DNA of 64,000 bases from Timema cristinae. Taxonomy: Eukaryota > Arthropoda > Insecta > Phasmatodea > Timematidae. Under the pieces are notes generated by a model, which worked only from the letters and a program-made list of their open reading frames with translations, did not search any database and was not told where the DNA came from. Positions 34,066 through 44,726 of the stretch are shown piece after piece. Where the stretch lies: the NCBI GenBank assembly GCA_039000515.1, contig JBCFYV010009882.1:55491777-55555776 (forward strand), in the 5' to 3' direction. A program made the position numbers and the translations under genes. The stretch's first letter is position 1. The number at the start of each line of letters is the position of its first letter.

Positions 34066-34845
34066 GTTGTTATTATTATTAATAATATTTATTATTGATG
34101 TAATTATTTACATGGCGAGATTAAGACATAAGCCTTCTCTTACATTCAACCATGTCTTAAGTTAACATTACACTGCATTTAGCAATCACTATCATTAAAT
34201 AAAACAAAGGAGACAAGTATTTGAGGAAACCATACACATGAACATAAAACATATAAAATATTGCAATGAGATAAGCACGTAAAAATCAAGCTAACAAAAC
34301 AGTAATGAACTTAAACTCAGTAACTCTAGATCAGTTGTGGAAACAGAAAGATAAAATAAAATAAAATTAGCTAACATTATTACACCAAACACGAACACAC
34401 ACTCACACACATGGATTATAACGCAGCTCACACGCTAGTGATATAGTGATTGCTGAGTTTGTTTCTAAAATCAGATAGGCCATTTACATCTGTAAAGTCT
34501 ACAGTCAATTTATTCCGGGCTAAGGCAGATGAGACAGTGAAAGATTTTAAATAAAAATTAATTTTTAAGTTCGGAACACAGAGAAAATTAGCTTACTCAG
34601 AGCAAGTTCAGGGACCACCCTGTACTTGTATAAATTTAAACTGAGGGGCCAGGTAACTGGGTACGCCAGTCGTAATTACTTTGTACAGCAATAAACGAGA
34701 ATGTAGTTCATGCCTTTGTTCAAGTATAATCCAACCAAGCTTCCGCAAGTACGATCCCGATATTTATGAATAAATATATATCGAACACACACATTATGCG
34801 GCCTCTGAATACGAGTGGCCAGAGTTTCGGTTAAGTCATAAAAAA
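34066..34845 (-). pseudogene. CR1/Jockey-like LINE 3' end with (AAT)-rich tail
   Basis: Minus strand, frame-broken, in order. VCVRYIFIHKYRD (about 34790-34750) and LLLYKVITTGVPSYLAP (about 34700-34650) correspond to the 'LQ..CVRYIF' and 'YK...G.APSYL' blocks after the RT domain. Then an open stretch from 34592 to the TGA at 34428 contains VSSALARNKLTVDFTDV and SDFRNKLSNHY, matching the C-terminal 'LWN.LP...SFK..L' block. A 3' UTR of about 330 bases runs to a tail at 34066-34095 made of 'taataata'-type repeats. The RT catalytic part is absent: 5' truncated and decayed. The clade is less sure than the LINE call. Confidence 0.72.
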
Positions 34846-35339
34846 CACAACATCACAATAATAAAAATATGGAAGAACAAGTGTTAGTTGTTAGATGAAC
34901 TAGTTTCCTTATGGTTAGTAAACTTTTTTCCCTTTGTCTTCCTACCACACAAGATTTTGCAGTAGTACCAGTGGTTTCAGACCACTGAATTTATTTGTGA
35001 AATTTTTAGTACTGCTTTAGACATGTTCGATGAGCTCATTTCTTTGTTAGACTAAGAAAATCAGAAGTGAAAGTTAGTAGTCACCTGATATGTTGTCACA
35101 AGACTGCTAAGATTATCACCTTCATATAATACAATCTATCTTGGGCTAATAATTACCCTAGTTTCTTGTTACCCAAATAAAATCTATATTTACACTGGTG
35201 GTGTGTAAACTAGCTAGTGCTAATAATTAATTTGATGTTTTACAACTCAAACAGTGCTGTACGGACTTGAGCATATCCATACTTTATCAACTGACGACTT
35301 TTCATTACCTACAACACCCATACTTAATGCACGCAGGCG
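34846..35339. other. No recognised feature
   Basis: Mixed AT-rich sequence with no coding signal. It might include more 5' LINE sequence too decayed to read. Confidence 0.35.
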
Positions 35340-35720
35340 TCAAAACACAACCCAACACCTGATTGAGAATCCCCATCCAGTTTCCTGACACACGATCCTG
35401 GTCACACCCCCATCATCCTGCTCTCATACAAGCCACTTCCCTATTAACCACTCATCACCCCCTCCTCCTCAATCCTTCCTGCATCACCCCACTACATACC
35501 CCTCAACTCCATCCCCCTGCCGATACGACTTTACTATACTATATCATCGAAGAAGGGACACAGCTTATGCCCTGAAGAGGTTCAGATAAGTGTGATGATC
35601 TCCCACTCTACGAAAAACATCATACACCACACAGGTGTTTACAAGGTGAGCTCGCACAGACATATTCTTGATAGCCTTTGAAGAATATAGCCACCTTATC
35701 TCTCTCTCCCCTCTTACTAG
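35340..35720 (-). repeat. C-rich block, related to G-rich repeat family
   Basis: Strongly C-rich on plus. On minus, 'gtgttttgacgcctgcgtgc' at its end resembles strings at about 51470, 57090 and 58347, suggesting a shared repeat. The 70-codon plus frame (35363-35575, Pro/Leu/His-rich) reflects the composition. Confidence 0.4.
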
Positions 35721-36299
35721 TCTTTACCCCCTTCTTTAAATATAAACTTATAATCATCTAACACTTATCAGAATCACATTAAATCGTAGGTCATTTATTA
35801 TACCATGTATCCTACAATATTTAATTAATCTACATTTATCGAACATATTATAATATATTAAACAATAATTGTTCATTTATCATATAATTCATCATACATA
35901 TAGGACATAAGCTAATAGAACATGTTTAGACCTAACATAACCTTAACATTAACATCGTATTAAACTTAACTTTAATCTTAACACAACCTAATCTTACTAA
36001 AGCTTTAGAACTTTAAATATTGATACATACACATATATAATAACTACAAAGGGAAACCTCAGAACTGGCATGAATTAAATTGATAAGCTTTAGCTGTATG
36101 AAGGCATAAGTGTATATCTTGTTAGACATGAACTCGCCCACACAATGACGTCTGTTTCATTATGTACTTGATTCAGTCATATTGTCTACATTCCCACCAT
36201 CCGTATATATAGCTCATCAATGTCCTAAGCCCCAAGTCTATAACTTATAGCAAAGCTCAGCCTCTTACATTATCTAAAGATGGACATTTCATCCTTGAG
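35721..36299. other. AT-rich, no recognised feature
   Basis: No coding or repeat signal beyond AT richness. Confidence 0.45.
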
Positions 36300-36660
36300 C
36301 ACACTCAAATTAGACCCAGTAAGAGCATAAACCATGCTTACATTAATACATACAACATACACACATGATTGTATACAATGCAGATAAAGATATAATACAA
36401 ACAAACATGTAGTACATATATCAAATACATACAAAGCGATACGTAAAATACAGATCATCACTACACTATGGTACACATTTTCATTCATACATACATGAGT
36501 TTATAGCATACAAACATATGTATAATAATACTTACAATACATACAATAACATAAAAACCTTACATACAATACAATGCATACAATAACACCACAAACTGTA
36601 TACACATTACTACATATAACATACATATATGTTACAATAAAAACAAGAGTACAAACAGTA
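36300..36660. repeat. Degenerate ACATAC-rich tract
   Basis: 'aatacatacaa' variants recur throughout (for example 'tacaatacatacaataacat' near 36530). The same composition occurs at 38015-38110 and 40470-40690. Confidence 0.6.
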
Positions 36661-37494
36661 GCGTCTCGTGACCAAAATTCTTAAGCAAACTTGGAAGGGG
36701 TATTGTCAATGTACAATATACAAGGGAAATTGTACAATATCCTGGTTACATGGATTGCATACAAATTTAAGCCAGTGACTGTTCACACGGCATTTGTGAT
36801 TGCATACAATATTAGGATAAACATGGCATTATTAACCTTTTTATGGAAAAATAATGAATGATTGAATGGTTTGGAAAATATTATTATTTAATGTAAATAA
36901 TTTCTTAGTCATTTCTAAATATTATGAAAATAATTTATTTTTAACTATTTTTTTAAAACCGTTGCAAACCTTAATATTTAGGGTCTAACCTCCTTAAAAT
37001 ATAATAAATGTGTATGTTTTCAAGCATTTAGCTGTTTTTTCTTACAATCACTTTTTTTAAAGTAACTGTCTAACAGACGAAGTTTTTGTGTTTACAACCT
37101 AAAAGTTGTACAAGAAAAATGGCTGTTATAGGACACGTTTTCTTTCCTGAAATTGTATACAATAAGTTGTGAAAAGCAGATTTTGAACAAGTTTTGGTGT
37201 TCACACGACGCCATCTACAGGCTGCAACTTCTTGTACAACTTTATGTTAAAGAAGTTGTGCCGTGTTTACCGGGTTGAAAGATGTGTGGCACGGGGTCAG
37301 TACCTTGACATTAATATATTAATTTCCCCTTTCTTGCCATACTATCCCCTTATGTGACTTCAGTTCTAGTCGTCACCTTTAGGTCCAGAGAAATCGTAAC
37401 TTGATTGCTTGCATTTTTACCTGGCATCCACCACTCTTCCCCTTCTCTCCTCTCCAAATCTATGATGTCACAAATAAGAAAAACAGTATTTAGA
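36661..37494. other. Unassigned, short inverted repeat
   Basis: 'aagttgtacaag' (about 37103) and 'cttgtacaactt' (about 37231) are a 12-base inverted repeat about 115 bases apart within a T-rich segment. No gene recognised. Confidence 0.35.
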
Positions 37495-37763
37495 CCCGCC
37501 TCGGTGGCGTAGTTGGCTAATGCGCGTGTCGTGTTGAGCTTGACTGCTGAGGACGGGGAGATCGAGGTTCGAATCTCGGTCGGGTGAACTGGGGGTGGTT
37601 TTTCCTAAATGGTTTTACACTCTCCCTCAACCCAAATGCTGGTTCACTTCCTCTAATTCAACCTTCCCAATTCCTAATACATTAGCGTAATTAGTACTTA
37701 AAGCGTATAACCCGAACGGGTAATAAGACGCGGTGCTAAATATTATTATTATTATTATTATTA
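37495..37763 (+). mobile_element. Full-length SINE-A copy
   Basis: Best-preserved promoter boxes: A-box-like 'ggcgtagttggctaatgc' and B box 'ggttcgaatctc' at 37567-37578. Full body and 'tataacccgaacgggtaata' tail, then (ATT)n. No clear TSD could be read. The 73-codon minus frame is antisense. Confidence 0.92.
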
Positions 37764-38159
37764 CACTAGCTAGAGCAATAGGATGAAAGTCGGACTCATA
37801 CTGACTTTCAACCACTATTAGATGGAGTAGTGCACGTCTTGCATGCATGTTATACGGCCACTACCATGTATGGGATTTTTTTCCAACCCACTGATATTTG
37901 AATTACATTTAAATGATTACTAAGCAAATAAAGATTCGCAAACATTAAATAAAATAGTTGCATATCTTCAATCAAAGGCAAGCAGCGCTTGCCTTGACGT
38001 GACGCCACTGAATACAATACAAGTAAACACACAATACATACAGCAGATACGTGGAACAAGATGCATAAATACAGACCTTCAATACAATCTAATACATAAC
38101 ATCATACCTAATTGAAGTTAGGCAGAAATAGCAAGGTAAGGTATAAAAGTATCTGGAAT
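37764..38159. other. Unassigned; ACATAC-rich at 38015-38110
   Basis: The right part ('gaatacaatacaagtaaaca', 'caatacatacagcagatac') matches the tract right of the LINE pseudogene at 40470-40690, so the LINE probably landed in this tract. Confidence 0.45.
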
Positions 38160-40440
38160 TTACACTCTAATCTATTCAGGTGTAAAGAATACAGAAAAAG
38201 GAGTGGCTATTGTGATGAAAAATGAGGTGATGAAACGTGTTAATAAAGTTATGTTTCATAGTGATATATTAGTGTTTGTGAAACTAAACGTTTAAACCAG
38301 CATATGTTTTGATAGCATAAGTGTACATGCCAACAGCTGACCACGATGATCTCGATGTAGAGCCAAGCAGACATCAGCAGATATAAACTAGACTAAAACC
38401 TTGTCAAACAGCGATTCAAGAATGTCGTAAAGGATGTGATGACATTGTCTGGTGTCGACATGAATTCGAACCACAACTTACTGTTGGCGTAGATTGAAAC
38501 AATACTGAAGAAGATCAGAAATATGAGAACGATAAAATTGAGATTGGGCTTAGATAATGTAGAAAATTCAATAGAACAAATGTTAAGTGAGGTGTGAAAA
38601 GAGAGTATAATTGTTAAAGGAAAGTGGAGTAGTGTTAAGATTATTGTTTTGCATGTGCTAAATAACAATGTTGAAAAAGTTATGAGGACTGCACCAAAAC
38701 CATGGGCAACCACATAAATGATTCAGAAAATGTAATAATTAAAAAATTGAAAAATTTCAACAAAGAATCATATGTGATGCTAAATAACAAGTCAAGGGGA
38801 GGGACAGAAAAAGCGAGGAAATAATTCATGTACTATAAAGGAAAGGAACTTTGAGGGAATGGAAACAAAGGTTTGCGAACAATAGGAATATAAAACCTCA
38901 AAGTTCTTATTGTGACGGATCATAAACAGGTACTTAGAATTATAGAAATATATAAAGAAATAATTAGGAAATAAGCAATATACCGGGGAACCTGGAGATT
39001 GAAGAGGAAGTCAAGGAAGGGAAAGAGAAAAAAGTACCATGCATTTTAAAGAGTGAAGTAGAAAGAGTCAAAAAGGACACGAGGAGAAGGGAAGCCGCTG
39101 TAGATGATGGCATATCAGCTGACCTGATGAAGGCAAATATAAACAACGGCACTTAGAAACAACGGATTTATGATCCTGAAAATCATATAAAAATAATCTA
39201 GGAAACCGGAGAATGGCCCAAGGAGTTTATAGACGTAAACATCGTGGATCCAAAAATAATAAACAAGCCAAGAAATGCAGGGAGTACAAGAATCATAATC
39301 CTCATCATTCATTTTGGGAAGATCGTGGAAAGAATACTCAATAGACGACTAAAACATATAAACGTATGTGTGATGGAAGAAGACAAATTTGAATTCAGAA
39401 AATAAAAGTTACCAAAGATGCCATCGTATCGCTGAGAATAACTTTAGAAAGAAGGCTGGAAGTTAATGATGACGTTTACGTTGATCATTTTCCTTCAAAT
39501 GAGTGAGTTAAAGTGAATTTGAAGAGACTGATGATAGAAATATTAAAGAAGATTGGAATCAACTGTATTAACAGAAGGCTGATTGCAAACCTGCACCTGG
39601 GACAGTGGGTTAAGGTGAAGCTGAATGATGGAGATCGACAGCGTAGTGACAGGAAGAGGAGTAAGGAAGGAATGCTGTTTGTCAACCAATCTGTTCAACT
39701 TGTATGGATATTTGTAGGTCAGGAATGTCCTGGAAGAGCGTTGGAATTTCAGGATAGGAATACCCATCATCAATACAGTAAAATACGTAAATTATCTAAA
39801 ACTGTTAGCAAGAAACTAAGAAGAGTTGAAGAAAATGATGGACCAGCTGATAGAGATAAGGAGATGATATGGCATGTAAATTAACATTGAAAGTTAAAAT
39901 TGATGTTGATTTCAAAAATGAAGAAAACTACTGAAAATCAAAATTGGAAACAAGGTGTTGATTAGTCCAAATACCTGAGAAGTCTGCTGATAAAGGATGC
40001 CTTCTACATCAAGGACATTGAGTCGATCATCACCATGAAAAAGAAGCTTTCAAGAAAAAGGGGCTACTATCAAGCAGCAAGTTGATTTTGGAATTGAGGA
40101 AGAAACTGATAAAGTGGAGCATCGCACCGTACGGAACAGAAACTTAGACTCTCAGGATGATGGAAAATAGAGTCTTGGAGAGCTTCCAAATGTGGTCTTA
40201 AGAAGACTTGAGATGATTTTGGATGTGATTCTTCGATACAAACCAAACAGTATTGGACCCATACTTAGAAGGAACTGTCTTCTGTACGACGTTATAGAAG
40301 AAAAGCTTCAGTGAAAGAGGAGCGTAGGAAGAAGAAGTATTAAAATATTGGATGACTTGGAGAAATTAAGGAATTTATGAGAGCTGATGTAGTAGGCAGA
40401 ACACAGGATGTAATGGTGATCTACGTTCACTGACAAAAGG
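38160..40440 (+). pseudogene. RTE-like LINE (endonuclease-RT), decayed, nearly full coding length
   Basis: Frame-broken pieces in family order. Endonuclease: KNTEKGVAIVMKNEVMKRV (38184-38240) and DVMTLSGVDMNSNHNLLLA (about 38430-38486; family consensus G.D.NSDH, here N for D). RT: KDTRRREAAVDDGIS (about 39075-39118), TGEWPKEFIDV (about 39204-39236), FGKIVERILNRRLKHI (about 39314-39361), then LMIEILKKIGINCINRRLI (about 39526-39582) and FNLYGYL (about 39698). The FADD segment is not readable. The C-end has LLYDVIEEKLQ (about 40279) and SIKILDDLEKLRNL (about 40339-40378). Dozens of stops and shifts make it dead. The plus frame 39513-39884 is its longest open remnant; minus frames there are shadows. 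It ends near 40470 in a short 'aataataata'. Confidence 0.87.
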
Positions 40441-40469
40441 AAAAGCCTTCATTAAGACAGAAATCTTAA

Positions 40470-40690
40470 TAATAATATGAACACATACATATATAGAATA
40501 CAAACAATAATACTTTCATCATACAAAGCATACAAACCCACACGCACATTATATACACAATACATACAGTAGAACCACAAAAATTACATAAATGGCACCA
40601 GAAACCACATATTAGTACATGTATAAAATAAATATCAGAATACAATAAAAACAAACATACAGCAAATACATATAAACCATTTCATAAAAT
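40470..40690. repeat. Degenerate ACATAC-rich tract
   Basis: 'acatacatatatagaataca' and 'caatacatacagtagaacc' match the composition of 36300-36660 and 38015-38110. Confidence 0.55.
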
Positions 40691-40812
40691 ATAGACCACA
40701 ATATAATATAACACATTCCATATAATATATATAGTTTTATATATATATATATATATTTACAATAATTAACACTTATCTATTAATAAATCCATATAATACA
40801 TATAAGACATAC

Positions 40813-40882
40813 GCCAGAGGGTAGTTATTAGTGCTATTTGTGTTGCACGCAAACAGGTTACATATGAGTGCTAGTTAGGCTA
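40813..40882 (+). repeat. Isolated units related to the 37-bp minisatellite
   Basis: 'gagggtagttattagtgcta' and 'gtgctagttaggctac' match the unit tandemly repeated at 58626-58865. Two imperfect units at most. A short (AT)n run precedes at about 40737-40756. Confidence 0.55.
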
Positions 40883-41239
40883 CAGAATAAAAATGCGATA
40901 ATCTTGTTACTCAAGTGATTTCATCAAGTGTGACTGCAATCTTTGAATACTCATTTGCATAGTCTAATAATAAATTAAGGTAATCGAACCTGTTTAAGTA
41001 AGTTCAAAACATTTAAAGAATAAATTTAGTAGCATTAAAAAGGAATACCACCGCAAACAAACTGGTGTGGTAGTGAGACAAAGACATAAATGCTTATAAA
41101 TTTTAAGTATATTACTTCATTGAACGTGTTCAAACAAGTTATATTAAGAAGCAGTGTGGTAATGTTTCTTTACAGAAAATTACTAGTGTGGTAGGGAGTC
41201 TAAGAGAAAAGTATTAAAATTATTGATAAATTAATCAAT
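40883..41239. other. No recognised feature
   Basis: AT-rich. 'aaactggtgtggtagtgaga' (41059) and 'aattactagtgtggtaggga' (about 41178) suggest a further degenerate repeat continuing rightwards. Confidence 0.3.
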
Positions 41240-42050
41240 AGAATATGTTCAAACAAGTTCAGTAGGAATATGTAGATGGAGTCCCATCGTTAAATAAATT
41301 GTGGAGTTTACCATTATGTGATATTAGCCATTTTGAATATCCATCTTCAAAAAAATTTATAGGATAGACCATTATGAATTTCCAACTGGTTCATAAATAT
41401 TGATCCATTTTCAGTAATCGTGTAGAGATGGTGATATTTGTATCCCCCATGTGAATTCTAATCTCCAACCGCAAAGTATAGGGGTGACAGTCTTGAATTT
41501 CCAACTTGTTCAGACATGTTGATCCATGTGCAACAGTAGTATTGAGATAACGCTTTTTGGATACGCCATCTTGTATTGATCCGCCATCTTGGATAGACAG
41601 ATATCTTAAATTGTTGGAATATATGTGCTGACAGGTTCAGGATTATTATACCAATTCATACCTTTATAATAGTTTTTTGGAACTGATTTTCTACTGCAAA
41701 AAAATAAGATTGATCCACTGTTATGGGGTCTGTATGTTGGGTTACAAAGTGGAAATTTTGCAACCATACTTAATTTTGACTACCATCTTGAATTCCGAAT
41801 CAGTTCAGAAATGTGTTGACCTGTTCAAACATATTTTGTAAGACATTTTGAATTTTCAACATGTTCAGACATATTTAGGCATGTTTAGTTTTTTCAGACA
41901 TCAAAATGAACGTTCAGGCATGTGTTCAGACAAGTTAGGATATAATCAGACATGTGTTATGACGTATTCAAAAATTTAAGGCATGCCCGATCCTGTACGA
42001 ACCCGTTCAGACCTGTCCAAATCCGTTCAAAACTATCTATAAGATAACTA
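41240..42050. repeat. Degenerate repeats of 'tgttcagacatg' and 'ccatcttgaat' types
   Basis: 'gttcagacatg' variants are frequent at 41700-42030, as at 33261-33720. 'gccattttgaatatccatct' and 'ccatcttgaattcc' strings echo 33120-33260. The two loci therefore share two adjacent motif classes. Confidence 0.55.
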
Positions 42051-42159
42051 GTAGAGAGTGCTGTGGGTTGAAGGGGAGCGAGGATGTTCGATGTTGCATT
42101 ATTATTAAACCATCTTGCTCAATGTGGTTGTCCAGGGTCAGCATCTTTACACTACTTTA

Positions 42160-42260
42160 CTGTGGTCTAGTGGTCAAATTTCCTAGTTACAGATACATAG
42201 GTCCTTGATTCAACACCCGGTGCTTCCAAAATTGATCTGTGAGACAGTTTATAAGAGGAT
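42160..42260 (+). repeat. Possible third tRNA-derived SINE head
   Basis: 'actgtggtctagtggtcaaa' followed by 'aggtccttgattcaacaccc' has the spacing of A and B boxes, but no second copy or tail was found in the window. Confidence 0.35.
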
Positions 42261-43235
42261 CAAACTTATGCTCGAGATGATGAATCAGGAGTTACTTGAA
42301 TAAAGAAGTAACAACTGTGGTTTAGGATACTACTAGCTGGCTGTAGGGTTCGTTGTACTGACCTCATGACACCCTAGATCCAGAAATGGTGGCACTATCA
42401 TCGCTAACGGTGGCAGCAGCTCGGCCGGTATAGCACGCTTCCAGGCTCCCACCATGGTTTTTTTTGTTAGAGAAGACCAAGGAACTAGTATCAATAGTAT
42501 TTCTTATTCAAACCTTACTACTATTTGCTTGGCCTGGTAAAGTCTATATTTGAAACCCGGGTTATTGCACCAAATGTTGGCATAACACTTTTATTGTAAT
42601 TGCTTGTATTTAAAATATAATATGGTTATAATTTTGAAAATTCTTAATACCAGGGATATAATATTTTCTAAGAAATATCAATTGTCAGCCAGAAAAGCAC
42701 CCCCACCAGTCAACAAACCACTTAAATTTAATGGCCTCATTATTTAAAACATCTTTAATATGTACAAATATTTAGAAAAGGGCCATTCGATTCTTAGTGG
42801 CGGGTCATGGAGCTTTTCCAGGTAATCATACAGTTTTAATACTAAAGCTAAAATATATTGTGCCTCATTCCATCCACATTTGTTCAGTCACATAGGCTCT
42901 GCTCTATATTCCTCCCATTAAAATGTATTTTCGTTGATACCTGAACAATGAGTGTTCTTCTAGGTGTTGAATAAAATTTACACTTACAGTTTAGTCATGC
43001 ATTATCTACCCTGGAAAAAGCACTACGACACGTCTTTGTAGATTCTTGCTAGAGAATTATTTAATACAAAAATGGGTATTTGAATTTTCTATAAAGTTTC
43101 AAATTGTAAAATAACAAATGTTATCAAAAGTGTCACTGATATATATTTTCTATTCTAACATGTTTATTTAAACTCAACATTGTCAAATCTAAATATATTT
43201 ATATAAATAATGCCAGTGCGGCTGTCATGATGAAT
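42261..43235. other. No recognised gene
   Basis: 42300-42450 is GC-richer ('ggtggcagcagctcggccgg') and may be the body of the SINE-like unit to its left. The rest is AT-rich. Confidence 0.35.
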
Positions 43236-44726
43236 ACAACGTGTATCTAAAACATTGCATCAAACTTTGGCAGGCTATTCCTTGGGTGAAAATAGAATAA
43301 TTCACATCAGAAACCTAGGGTCTACCTTGAATATTAAGGGTGGTATACCATCATAAACATAGAGCTAAAAACGACTATTTTGGGAAATATTATGAAAACT
43401 GATTAAGTTATTACAACGAATCTTTGTATACTACTTATTGAAACCTTAATCATTAATAAACTAGATGTGCTGTTACCATTACCTACCCCCATCATGTAAA
43501 AAGGGGGGGGGGGGGGTTATAACAATTTTTTCTGCAATAAAATATGTCAGAGTAATTATTACTAATTTTGACTTAAGATTACAAACAAAGGATTAAAAAT
43601 TAACAAAAAAAGGTGCCTTGGAGAAACTGTCTAGCTTTTTCCGTTTTCGAGATAATCACACAAGTTTGAGCTCAGAAACAAGTGTAAATGCCTGCCAGGT
43701 AGGCAACCAGAATCGCAGTGTTACTTTGCACTGTAGTCGTTTAAACATTTTTACCGGCACGTGTGACTATGTGTCACGTAAATTTGGCAAACAAGGCTGG
43801 TTTGTGTGTAATGATGGAGAAACTCGGATACTTTTACTTTTCATAAGCTCCGATGTGTTGCTATTTATCACATTAGTAAGTTATGCTTACACAGTTCACA
43901 CTTGGGTGGGGTTTTAATCATTACACTCACTATAGTATTGAAAGCTAAATTAAGAAATGCTAACCATAGTTCTTGAATCTTTTAATTCCTAGCTTCAAAA
44001 GCAGATTCATAGCAAGTGTTCAATATAGTGGCCCCTAACGTAATTGCAATATTTAAGGTGGCGTATCAATGACTGGCGTTATCTTTGGAAAACACGTGTT
44101 GTTTCTTGAACTTTATCACATGCAGCACCTATACTCGCTAACAGGTCTTCCTCGGATTCAATGGCTGTCTCTTACACCAAAGCTTTGAAAAAACCCCACA
44201 GAAAGAAATCTAACGGATTAAGGTAAGGAGAGCGTGGTGGCTACGCAACAGCTATACTGGTTGCCTAACTGGCAGGAATTACCACTTGTCTTTGAAATCA
44301 AACATGCATGATTATCTCGGAAACGGGGAAAGTTAGTTCTCCAAGACACCTTTTTTTGAAAATTTTTACTTCATGTTTTGTAATCTTAAGTCAAAGTTAG
44401 TAATACTTACTCTGTCATATTTCATTGAAGAAAAAAGTGTTACACACCCCCCCCCCCTTTTATTTACATGATGGGGGTGGGTAACGGTAACAGCACATTT
44501 ATTTTACTAATGATAAAGGTATCAATAAGTAGTATACAAAGATTCGTTGTAATACCTTAATCAGTTTTCATAATATTTCACACAATAGCCGTTATTAGCT
44601 CTATGTTTAGGGGTGTATACCACCCTTAATATTCAAGATGGACCCTAGGTTACTGATGTGATTTATTATATTTTACCCTAGGAATAGCCTGCCAAAGTTT
44701 GATGCAATGTTTTAGATATACGTTTC
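43236..44726 (-). mobile_element. Tc1/mariner-superfamily transposon with ~480-bp inverted repeats, internally deleted
   Basis: The left arm at about 43236-43725 is the reverse complement of 44245-44726, from 'gtatctaaaacattgcatca' at the outer end to 'gccaggtaggcaaccag' at the inner end, with moderate divergence. A G-run in the left arm (about 43503-43516) pairs with a C-run in the right arm (about 44446-44458). The 519-base centre holds a transposase tail on minus. Outer ends fade near 43236 and 44726; no certain TA duplication was read. The 99-codon plus frame at 43618-43917 crosses the arm and centre and is not a recognised protein. Confidence 0.85.
44045..44241 (-). pseudogene. Transposase C-terminal remnant (DDE/D type)
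   Basis: Minus-strand translation: a stop where the family has Trp, then PPRSPYLNPLDFFLWGFF, the block carrying the third acidic catalytic residue (LD). Then KALV, a stop, ETAIESEEDLLASIGAAC, DKVQETTRVFQR, a stop and RQSL. This is the conserved end of Tc1/mariner-superfamily transposases common in insects. Three in-frame stops and loss of everything before this block make it inactive. Note PY where relatives usually have PD. Confidence 0.88.

Noticed and set aside
34428..34592. Small independent protein gene (55 codons, minus)
   Set aside because: Upstream blocks in neighbouring frames match the order of a LINE C-terminus, so it is a remnant and not a gene.
37495..37580. Possible functional tRNA gene
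   Set aside because: A and B boxes are present but there is no full cloverleaf with acceptor stem, and the unit continues into a SINE body and tail.
39485..39773. Minus frames of 66-76 codons
   Set aside because: Antisense to the RTE-like LINE pseudogene.
43618..43917. 99-codon plus frame
   Set aside because: It crosses from the inverted-repeat arm into the centre of a DNA transposon whose coding strand is minus; no domain recognised.
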